Below are positions 35,138 through 42,548 of a stretch of DNA of 64,000 bases, one piece after another. Where the stretch lies: positions 62,001 to 126,000 of the forward strand of contig NZ_FOOR01000004.1 of the NCBI RefSeq assembly GCF_900113255.1, in the 5' to 3' direction. Positions within the stretch are counted from its first letter, which is position 1. The number at the start of each line of letters is the position of its first letter. The stretch is from Novosphingobium sp. CF614 (GTDB lineage: Bacteria; Pseudomonadota; Alphaproteobacteria; Sphingomonadales; Sphingomonadaceae). A program made the translations under genes and the position numbers. The notes under the pieces were generated by a model that searched no databases, was not told the DNA's origin, and saw only the letters and a list, made by a program, of their open reading frames with translations.

Positions 35138-36613
35138 TCAACGCCAGTTGATGTCGTTCGCGACGCGCAGTTCGACGCGGCGGTTGCGCCGGCGGCCGTC
35201 GTCGCTCGCATTGTCGCCGATCGGCTGGGTGGCGCCGAAGCCGGCGGTGGCCAGGCGCGAGGAATCGGCCAGTCCCGCCGCCCCGATCGCATCGGAAACC
35301 GACTTCGCGCGCGCTTCGGACAGTTCCTGGTTGGACGGGAACTGCAGCGAATGGATCGCCTGGCTGTCGGTATGGCCCTCCACCTTGATCGGCCCCTTGG
35401 TAAGGTTGGCGGCCTCGGCCAGGTGGGAGAACGTGTCGCTCCACGAACTGGACGCATCGGCCTGAGCGGAGGCGAACAGCCCCTCGTTGTGCAGGCGGAT
35501 GACGATCTCGTTGCCCTCGCGGGTCAGCTCCAGGCGGCCGGCGGCGACGTCGGGCCGCAGGATGTCCTGGAACTTCTCGTAGAGCGGGGTCTCGGCCTGC
35601 GGCGGCGGGGGTGGCGGCGGCGGGGGCACCGCGGCGGTGCCGACGGCGCGGTCCACCGCTTCGATCGCGGCCGTGCCGCGGCTCGAAAGGTGCATCAGCA
35701 GCGCCGCGAAGACCAGCAGGGCGATGATGCCGATCCCGGCCAGCACCGCCCAGAGCGGTATCTGCGAGCCGAACCGTCCGGTTTCGACCTTCTGGCCGTG
35801 CCACTGCGGCGAAATTTCGCCGGTCGGCGCGGCGCGCTGGCGCTGGACCAGCGCGACAAGCCCGGCGCGGCGCTGGGCAAGGATGTTCTGCCCGCGCGGA
35901 TCGAGCGCGGCGCGTCCCTCGAAACCCAGCGAGAGGCACAAGTAGAGCAGCTCGATCAGGCGCGGCTCGCTGCCGGGATCGCGCTCCATCTGTTCGGCGA
36001 ACTGGAACATGCGATCCCCGCCGCGCGCGTCCTTGTGGTAGACCACCAGCAGGCTCTGCGTGGACCACTGGCTCTGCCCGCCCCAGGGGGTGGACATCAC
36101 CGCATCGTCGATGAAGGCGCACAGGATGTAGTGCGCGAGCTGGACCGACTTGGGCTCCAGCCCCAATGCGCGGCCGCGCTTGGTGAAGGCGTCGAGTTCG
36201 GTCACGGTGGTCCGGCGCAGCGATTCCAGATCGGGGCCGACCGCCATGGTCTTGATGTGATTGGCCAGCAGGATCAGGCGGCCGGCGGCGGCGACCACGG
36301 GTTCGGGGCCGTAGAGATTGGGTTCGCCGGGAGCGAAATCGATGCGCGCGCCCGGCTGCGGGCCCGGGGACGATGAAGCAGGCGGCGCGGGGGGCGGCGC
36401 ACCCCACTGCGCGGCGCCTCCCTGCGGCGCTCCCCATGGCGCTGCGCCGCCTTGCTGCGGGGGGAGCGGCGACGGTGGGGGCGACTGGGGCGGCGACTGG
36501 GGCGGCGACTGGGGGATCGGCGTGCCCGGCACCGGCCGCGCGGGCGGCTGCTGGGGCATTCCCCCGCCGCCGGGGCGGAAGACGGTTGCGTCGTCGCCGT
36601 CGTCGTCGCTCAT
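35138..36613 (-). CDS. tssL: Type VI secretion protein TssL with OmpA domain
   Basis: The product is 491 residues. A Pro/Gln-rich N-terminal tail (residues 18-70) includes a 12-bp triplicate coding QSPP repeats. The DotU-type domain spans about 95-265 (LILLANHIKTMAVGPDLESL, SVQLAHYILCAFIDDAVMST). A single membrane helix lies at 283-307, and a C-terminal OmpA-like peptidoglycan-binding domain at 350-491 (VEGHTDSQAIHSLQFPSNQE, GRRRNRRVEL). The OmpA part anchors the membrane complex to the cell wall, a task that may offset the missing TssJ. It overlaps tssK by 4 bases. Confidence 0.95.
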   Translation of the reverse strand: MSDDDGDDATVFRPGGGGMPQQPPARPVPGTPIPQSPPQSPPQSPPPSPLPPQQGGAAPWGAPQGGAAQWGAPPPAPPASSSPGPQPGARIDFAPGEPNLYGPEPVVAAAGRLILLANHIKTMAVGPDLESLRRTTVTELDAFTKRGRALGLEPKSVQLAHYILCAFIDDAVMSTPWGGQSQWSTQSLLVVYHKDARGGDRMFQFAEQMERDPGSEPRLIELLYLCLSLGFEGRAALDPRGQNILAQRRAGLVALVQRQRAAPTGEISPQWHGQKVETGRFGSQIPLWAVLAGIGIIALLVFAALLMHLSSRGTAAIEAVDRAVGTAAVPPPPPPPPPQAETPLYEKFQDILRPDVAAGRLELTREGNEIVIRLHNEGLFASAQADASSSWSDTFSHLAEAANLTKGPIKVEGHTDSQAIHSLQFPSNQELSEARAKSVSDAIGAAGLADSSRLATAGFGATQPIGDNASDDGRRRNRRVELRVANDINWR

Positions 36614-37953
36614 GGCTGCTGCCCCCGGATCGCCCACATTTCGAGTTCAAGCCCCGGTATCTCGCCCGCCACGTGCAGCGCCACCGCGCCCGAAGTGCGC
36701 ACGGCCTGCCACTGTTCGTGGCGCGAATTGATGTTGAAATAGACCGTGTTGGCGCGGAACGGGATCTGCCGGGGCTCGGCCGCCATCGGATAGAGATCCG
36801 CGCCGGGCAAGTGGCGGTTCACCAGGTCGCGGATATGCTCGACCGAGCCGATCTTGGTCAGGCGCGGCATGTTGGCGCGCAATTGCTCGCTATCGACCCC
36901 CGCGCGCACCGCGAGCACGAACGAGGCGGTGGTGAACAGCGAGCGGTCCTCGATCTGGCCGACCTGGATGCCATAGCCGCGCGCGACCAGCGGGATCGCC
37001 ACCGCCGTCTGCTCGAACACCTTGCTGAGCGAACGGCGCAAGTCGCTCATCACCGCATCGAAGCAGACGCGCTGCTGGCGGTGCGCGTAGAGCGGCATGA
37101 ACGTGGGCCGGTTCGACGTGACGGTGAAAGTCGAAAGCTCCCCCGCAAGCGCGCACAGCATGCCGTAGAAGTCCGCGGGATGAATCGCGGGCAGCGCGGT
37201 CAGATGCTTGAGCAGCGCCTCGGCGCGGTTGGCCACCATCAGCATCAGGAAGTCGGTGATATCGGCCACCGCCTTGGCCCCCGGCGTGCCCAGGCGCCCG
37301 GCGATCGCCTCGGCGCGCTGGTGGACCATGCCTTCCAGCTCGGTGATGAACCCGGACAGCACCGGGCTTGCCGTCACCGAGACGCAGCAGGGGATGAAAC
37401 CGGGATCGAGCACCACCGAATCGTCCGTGCGCCGCTCCACCACGCGGGCGATCGGCAGTGTGGTATAGCCTTCCAGCCCCTCCGCCTCGGTGCGCAGCGA
37501 AAGCTGCAACCGCCCGACGTTCATGGCCACGCGCGAGCTGGCGCCATAGACGGTATCGGCCGCCTCGAACTCCTCGCCGCAAAAGCGCGTCTCGGCCTGG
37601 GCGCCGCGATCCAGCGCGACATCGGCAATGCCGGCCCGGCTTTCGGGGATGCACAAGTGGACGATCTGGTCGCGCACGTCGCGCATCACTTCCAGCGGCT
37701 TGGGCGCGGCGGCCTGCTCGGGAATGCGGAACGGGGTGCCGTCCTCGAATATGCCGGTGCAGCTGTTGATGACGATCTTGCCGGTCTTGAGCGGGCCGTC
37801 GCCGATCTCCAGCCGGGCGATCCCATAGCCGTGCGCGACAAGCGGGGCCACGCGCGATTCCAGCTGCGCGCCCACGAAGCGCTCGAACTGCTGGAAATGT
37901 TGCGGCCGCAGGAACATCCCCTCGGACCAGACCGGCTTGTTCTCCCAAGTCAA
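36610..37953 (-). CDS. tssK: Type VI secretion baseplate protein TssK
   Basis: The product is 447 residues. The start is a TTG at 37953: TWENKPVWSEGMFLRPQHFQ is the canonical TssK N-terminus, and AGGGG lies 9 bases upstream. TssK trimers link the baseplate (TssEFG) to the membrane complex. The rest is typical (DQIVHLCIPESRAGIADVAL, LTALPAIHPADFYGMLCAL). The upstream gap to the FHA gene is 88 bases and may hold an extra promoter; no clear boxes are seen. Confidence 0.95.
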   Translation of the reverse strand: MTWENKPVWSEGMFLRPQHFQQFERFVGAQLESRVAPLVAHGYGIARLEIGDGPLKTGKIVINSCTGIFEDGTPFRIPEQAAAPKPLEVMRDVRDQIVHLCIPESRAGIADVALDRGAQAETRFCGEEFEAADTVYGASSRVAMNVGRLQLSLRTEAEGLEGYTTLPIARVVERRTDDSVVLDPGFIPCCVSVTASPVLSGFITELEGMVHQRAEAIAGRLGTPGAKAVADITDFLMLMVANRAEALLKHLTALPAIHPADFYGMLCALAGELSTFTVTSNRPTFMPLYAHRQQRVCFDAVMSDLRRSLSKVFEQTAVAIPLVARGYGIQVGQIEDRSLFTTASFVLAVRAGVDSEQLRANMPRLTKIGSVEHIRDLVNRHLPGADLYPMAAEPRQIPFRANTVYFNINSRHEQWQAVRTSGAVALHVAGEIPGLELEMWAIRGQQP

Positions 37954-38041
37954 ATGCCCGTTCCCCTTCCCCAGCCCTGGCGCGATCGCGAGCCACTGAA
38001 TTCATCCGGTGGCTCGGAAATCACGAAAAACAAACCAAAAT

Positions 38042-39460
38042 CTAGCGCGCGGACTTCATGAACTGTTCGTAGCCTTCACGAAAGGCCGCGCTCATGATCC
38101 CGTTGGCGTTCGATGTCGCATCCCGGCGCAGATTTTCGTAGACCGTAACATACAAGGACCAGCGGTCTATTCCACGCTTTCCGAGAAAACCCTTCTTCTC
38201 GCCTTGCGCCTTCTCGACCAGCTTTTCCATCTCTTGCGGCGAAAGGCGCGAAAAGGCGGTGGTAAGTGCGTTCTGCACGCCCGCGAGCATCGCCATCTGG
38301 TGCTTCTTGATATCCTCGAACGAGGTGCGCACCGCCTCCTCGCCGTCCATGAAGCCGGGCAGCGGCTGGCCGATCACGACTTTGGCGGCATCGAAGGCGG
38401 CAAGGTGCTTGAGCGGATTGTTGCGACCGACGCTCAGCTGCGTGCGTTCGACCCGGAACTCGTCCTTGAAGGTCGCGCGGTCCTGCAGGATGTCGCACAG
38501 GCCAAGCACGACCTGGCGATACAGCACGCCCAGGCGGTACATCGCGTCACTCGGCAGCTTCAGGTCGTCCGGGCTGAAACCGGCGCCTTCGTAGAAAGCC
38601 GCCCAGTCGGCCCCGCCCGCCGAAGGCGCGGGAGCCGGCGTTGCCGATGGCGCCGCCGCGTCGGGAGCGGCGAACCCGGATGGCGCGCTGGCGGCGAAAG
38701 GATCGAAGGCCGGCGCGCCGAAAGGAGGTTCGCCGTCAAAGGCCGATGGTGCCGGCGCGGCTGGAAACGGTTCGAACTCCGGGATCGGCAGGCCGTCGCC
38801 CACGCCGTTGCCGGGATTGGCCCAGTCCTCCGGGATGCCGATGCTGCCGGCAAACGGATTGGGATCGGCCATGATCGGACGCGGGGCATAGGCCTGGCCG
38901 AACGGTTCGCCGAAACCGAAATCGCCGATCGGCGGGGGCGGCGCGCCGAAATCGGGCGATAGCGGCGGCGGACTGAAGCCTCCGCCGCCTCCGGAAAGGA
39001 AATCATGCGTCTCGTTCCCGCCGAGATCGCCCAGGAACGGATCGACCGGGCCCGCGCCCCAGATGTCGTCGCCCGCCGTGCCTCCCCCCATCGGCAGCGG
39101 CGGCGGAGGCGGGGCGGCCAGCGAAACGCCGGCGGCGTCCGCCGGTGTCGAGACGGTGATGACGAAGTCGTTGATGACCAGCCGGTCCCCCGGCCGGATC
39201 GAGACCGGCTGGCCGGGCACGATCCGCGCGGCGGGATCGTTGAGGGCGACGCCGTTCTTGCTGATATCGGTGACGAACAGGTCAAGGCCGATGGCCGAGA
39301 TCGTGCAATGCTCGCGCGAGACGAAGCCCTGCTCGTCGGGAAGGACGAGGTCGCAGCTCTTTTCGCTGCGGCCGACCTTGATCTGGCCGGCATCGATCTG
39401 GCGGCGGTCGAAGAAACTGCCCGGCGGATCGTTCAGGCGCGAAACGAGGATGGTCCACAT
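38042..39460 (-). CDS. tagH: T6SS FHA-domain protein (TagH-like)
   Basis: The product is 472 residues. An N-terminal FHA domain (residues 24-106) includes IKVGRSEKSCDLVLPD and VSREHCTISAIGLDLFVTD with the conserved Gly-Arg-Ser and Ser-x-x-His for phosphothreonine binding. The middle (110-290) is Pro/Ala/Gly-rich and disordered. The C-terminal domain (about 300-472) has FYEGAGFSPDDLKLPSD and MYRLGVLYRQVVLGLCDILQ as in TagH/Fha proteins. FHA proteins usually respond to phosphorylation by the PpkA kinase, but no kinase or phosphatase gene is seen in the cluster, so control may differ or lie elsewhere. Confidence 0.9.
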   Translation of the reverse strand: MWTILVSRLNDPPGSFFDRRQIDAGQIKVGRSEKSCDLVLPDEQGFVSREHCTISAIGLDLFVTDISKNGVALNDPAARIVPGQPVSIRPGDRLVINDFVITVSTPADAAGVSLAAPPPPPLPMGGGTAGDDIWGAGPVDPFLGDLGGNETHDFLSGGGGGFSPPPLSPDFGAPPPPIGDFGFGEPFGQAYAPRPIMADPNPFAGSIGIPEDWANPGNGVGDGLPIPEFEPFPAAPAPSAFDGEPPFGAPAFDPFAASAPSGFAAPDAAAPSATPAPAPSAGGADWAAFYEGAGFSPDDLKLPSDAMYRLGVLYRQVVLGLCDILQDRATFKDEFRVERTQLSVGRNNPLKHLAAFDAAKVVIGQPLPGFMDGEEAVRTSFEDIKKHQMAMLAGVQNALTTAFSRLSPQEMEKLVEKAQGEKKGFLGKRGIDRWSLYVTVYENLRRDATSNANGIMSAAFREGYEQFMKSAR

Positions 39461-39463
39461 AAG

Positions 39464-40090
39464 TTACTGCCCGGCGGGCTTGAGCACCGCCAGCCTGCCT
39501 CGCAGCTCCGCCTGTGCCTGGCTCCCATTCCCGCCACTCATCAATGCCAGGCCTATTTCGAGCCAGTCGCCCAGCGCGATACGCCCCGCCAGCGCCGGAT
39601 CCTGCGAAAGCAGCAGCAGCGCGATGCGGGCCGCCACGCCCGGCAGATGCGGCGCCGGCGGCACCGCCTGCTGCCCGCGCGGCGCGATCGAGGGGCCGGA
39701 CCAGTAGGCGGCGGTGGCCACCCAGGCCGGCGCGAAATCCGGATCGCAGGCATTGGCAAGCTCGCCCGCCCGCTCGGCATCAGCGCTGGCGCCGCCCTGC
39801 ACCCAGCGCTCGGCCCAGGAGACGGCGGCAAGGTCCTGCTTGCGCCGCTCCAGATCCGGCAGCACCCGCGCCGCCATGCAGGCCCACCAGACCGCCTGGC
39901 GATGCGGCAGCATCAGCGCCAGCGCATAGACGGCGTCGCGGCGGTTGCCGGAATCGACGAGCGCGCCGACCAGCCGCTCAGGATGTGCGATCTTGCCCAG
40001 CAGCGCGCGGCCCTCGGCCGTGAGGTCGGCCTTGGCTTCAAGCTCGGCGCGCTGGAAGCGAAGCGGAATCGAGGCGGACTGCGCGGCCAT
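39464..40090 (-). CDS. DUF6931 family T6SS-associated protein
   Basis: The product is 208 residues, mainly helical. It has a conserved WWACMAARVLPDLERRKQDL segment and ends in ALAGRIALGDWLEIGLALMS. Proteins of this type sit beside vgrG in alphaproteobacterial T6SS clusters and are annotated DUF6931; the role is unknown, perhaps a chaperone or adaptor for VgrG or its cargo. Its start overlaps the vgrG stop by one base, suggesting coupled synthesis with VgrG. No effector motif (lipase, nuclease, amidase) is visible. Confidence 0.7.
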   Translation of the reverse strand: MAAQSASIPLRFQRAELEAKADLTAEGRALLGKIAHPERLVGALVDSGNRRDAVYALALMLPHRQAVWWACMAARVLPDLERRKQDLAAVSWAERWVQGGASADAERAGELANACDPDFAPAWVATAAYWSGPSIAPRGQQAVPPAPHLPGVAARIALLLLSQDPALAGRIALGDWLEIGLALMSGGNGSQAQAELRGRLAVLKPAGQ

Positions 40091-41949
40091 CAGTTTATCA
40101 TCACTATGCCGCCCTTGAGGGTCAACATGGCATCGGCGGTGACATCCGTTTTGGGCGCCTTGAGCGCGGCGGTGGCGCCGCCCGACATGTCCAGCTTGAC
40201 GTCCGCCTTGATGGTGATCTGCGGCGCGGTGATCTCGATCCCCTGCATGGTGAGCTTGATCGTCGAGGGGCCGACCTTGATCTCGACCTCCTTCTTCGAT
40301 TCGAGCAGGTTCTTGTCGGTCACGGTGACGGTCCGGGTCTTGGTGACGTCCACCGTCTCCAGCCCCTTCACCGTGCGCTTGCGGTCCTGCTGCACTTCCA
40401 GCGTCTGGTTGTTCTTGACCGTGCCCCAATCGTCGTTGTCGATCTCGCGCCGAAAGTCGCGGCCGGTGTAGAGGTAGATTTCCTCTTCGCCCTTCTTGTC
40501 CTCGAAATGGAATTCCTGGACGATCGCGCCGTTCTTCTCGGTCACCGATCGCCAGCCGCTCTGGGTGACCTTGCTGGCGGGGTCGAAGGGATAGGCCTGC
40601 GCGGGCGTGTAGACGGTGCCGGTGATGAACGGCAGATCGGGGTTGCCATAGAGGAAATCGATGATGACGCGCGTGCCGACGCGCGGAAAGAACTGCGCGC
40701 CGTGGGTCGCGTGCGCCCATTGCTGCTGCACCGGCAGCCAGACCACCTTGTCGAACTTGTCATAGTCCCGCGCGTTCGAGATCGCGACCGGCACCCGCCA
40801 TTCCTTGTCGACCTTGATCTCGCCGGTCGAAGCGCCATCGAGCGAGACCACCCCCAGCATCGGCCCCGGCGCCTGCCGCGCGGGAACGTCGACCGGGGGG
40901 CGATAGGACTTGGCCGCGTCGATCGCGGTGAAGTGGTTGCTGTAGGTGGCGGTTCCCGGGTCCTGGAACATCCACGGATCGTGGGCCGAGTGGGAGACCG
41001 ACGTGAGCACCACGCGCCGGGGCGCCAGCGGCTCGCCGCCCTTGATCTCGGCGCGTCCGCCCGCCATGAAGCTGGGCTCGGTCGAAGTGCCCTCGACGCG
41101 GTCGGTGCTCTGCGATCCATGCTCGTCGGTCGCCTTCTGGCGCGCGGCGACATCGCCTTCGGCCAGCGCCTCGAAACCGATCGTCTCGTATTCGTGGCTA
41201 TAGACCGCGCCCCAGCTCTCCGGCGAGGAACTCGCCTTCAGGAACGGCGTGTCGAGCTTATTGACGTTGAACGAGACGTGCTTGTGCTTGCGCGGCGCGG
41301 CGGCGACCTGGCGTTCGAGGCTCTCGACCTCTCCGGGCTTGCCGCCGACCATGAACTGGACCGGCCCGGCCGCGATATCCACATAGTCGGCCGGCTTGTT
41401 GGTCACGATCATCTTGTGCCGGTAGGCGCCGGCACTGCGATCGTAGACGAAGAAATACATGATGCCGTCCTGCGCCAGCAGGCGGCCGAGAAAGCCGATC
41501 TCGCTTTCGTCATAGCGCACGGCGTAGCCGCGCTTGGGCGGCGGGGGGCTGACCGACATCGTCTTGACCAGGCCGGTGACGTCGCCCGTCATGCCCTCGA
41601 AGATCTCGACGCTGGTCTTGTCCTGGATGAAATGGGTGGCGCTGGCGTAGGACAGCGCATGATAGGCCGGGCGGACCTGCACGAACACGCGGGTCAATTC
41701 GTCGCCCACGACCTTGCGGGCGGCATAGATGCGGCCGGCGAAGACGCGCTCCTGGCCTTGGCCGGGATAGATGTCGAATTCGGCCAGCTTGCCGATCCAG
41801 CCGGTCAGGTCGGGATCGGAATTGGTGACAAGCTCAAGGCGATAGTCGAAAGGCTGGGAAATCTCTTCCCGGCCTTCGAAGCCCAGCAGGGCGTAATCCT
41901 CGATCGGTGCGTCCGCAAGGACCCGAAGGTTGAGAAGGTGCTTCTCCAT
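40090..41949 (-). CDS. vgrG: Type VI secretion tip protein VgrG (TssI)
   Basis: The product is 619 residues, a canonical length without evolved C-terminal effector. The gp27-like domain (residues 1-380, YALLGFEGREEISQPFDYRL) and the gp5 OB fold (RVPVAISNARDYDKFDKVVW, PVQQQWAHATHGAQFFPRVG, RVIIDFLYGNPDLPFITGTV) lead to a needle of repeated K/E-rich beta strands (TVTDKNLLESKKEVEIKVGP). Three copies cap the Hcp tube together with PAAR. Hcp lies upstream in transcription by 76 bases. The lack of a C-terminal extension means effectors must bind non-covalently or via PAAR/Hcp. Confidence 0.95.
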   Translation of the reverse strand: MEKHLLNLRVLADAPIEDYALLGFEGREEISQPFDYRLELVTNSDPDLTGWIGKLAEFDIYPGQGQERVFAGRIYAARKVVGDELTRVFVQVRPAYHALSYASATHFIQDKTSVEIFEGMTGDVTGLVKTMSVSPPPPKRGYAVRYDESEIGFLGRLLAQDGIMYFFVYDRSAGAYRHKMIVTNKPADYVDIAAGPVQFMVGGKPGEVESLERQVAAAPRKHKHVSFNVNKLDTPFLKASSSPESWGAVYSHEYETIGFEALAEGDVAARQKATDEHGSQSTDRVEGTSTEPSFMAGGRAEIKGGEPLAPRRVVLTSVSHSAHDPWMFQDPGTATYSNHFTAIDAAKSYRPPVDVPARQAPGPMLGVVSLDGASTGEIKVDKEWRVPVAISNARDYDKFDKVVWLPVQQQWAHATHGAQFFPRVGTRVIIDFLYGNPDLPFITGTVYTPAQAYPFDPASKVTQSGWRSVTEKNGAIVQEFHFEDKKGEEEIYLYTGRDFRREIDNDDWGTVKNNQTLEVQQDRKRTVKGLETVDVTKTRTVTVTDKNLLESKKEVEIKVGPSTIKLTMQGIEITAPQITIKADVKLDMSGGATAALKAPKTDVTADAMLTLKGGIVMIN

Positions 41950-42025
41950 TCCTGCCTGCCCAGCCGAAACGAGACCCGCGGGGTGACCAGCCCGGCCAGG
42001 GGCCGGCCATCCACGCCGGTTCCCG

Positions 42026-42499
42026 TCAACCGACCTTGTTCGCGGCCAGGTCGTAGATCAGGTGCGTCGGGCTGCCGCCGAGCTTGCTGTCGCGGCCCGT
42101 GAACGACCAGTCGAACTTGGTGAAATTCAGCGAGAGCGATTCGCTCGGCAGGTCGGCGCCGCCGCTCGACATGCTGTAGCCCGAGATGATGACGTCCTCC
42201 AGCTCCAGCGTGGCGAAGGCCACCGATTCACCCTTGCTCGCGGCGACGAACGAAATCGTTCCCTTGCCGACCGGCTCACCCTTGAGAAGCGCCTTGAAGA
42301 TGCCTTCCGACGACTTGTCCAGGGTCTTGGTCGTGGTGATTTCCGAAACGCTCGGCTCGCTGGTGGTGCGGTCACCACCTCGAGGGCTGCCAACGCCCAG
42401 GCCGGCGCCCCAGCTGAAGCTCAGGAGTTCGATCTGGTCCTTGAAGTTATTGTCAGTCGAACTGCCCTTGATGCTGTCGATCTTGAGAAAAATAGCCAC
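42026..42499 (-). CDS. hcp: Type VI secretion tube protein Hcp (TssD)
   Basis: The product is 157 residues. The start is a GTG at 42499 with AGGAGG 7 bases upstream; the ATG between them is out of frame. AIFLKIDSIKGSSTDNNFKD, IELLSFSWGAG, DKSSEGIFKALLKGEPVGKG, SFVAASKGESVAFATLELED are Hcp signatures. It forms the hexameric tube through the contractile sheath. It lies between clpV and vgrG with short gaps and is likely the most highly translated gene of the set, given its strong ribosome-binding site. Confidence 0.95.
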   Translation of the reverse strand: MAIFLKIDSIKGSSTDNNFKDQIELLSFSWGAGLGVGSPRGGDRTTSEPSVSEITTTKTLDKSSEGIFKALLKGEPVGKGTISFVAASKGESVAFATLELEDVIISGYSMSSGGADLPSESLSLNFTKFDWSFTGRDSKLGGSPTHLIYDLAANKVG

Positions 42500-42548
42500 T
42501 GCATGCCTCCTTCCACTTAAATCCGAACGTTTGCGCTCGGTCGTTCGA

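Noticed and set aside
31801..35151. A 1116-codon plus-strand frame opposite tssM
   Set aside because: Mirror of the tssM codons; no recognisable domain or ribosome-binding site.
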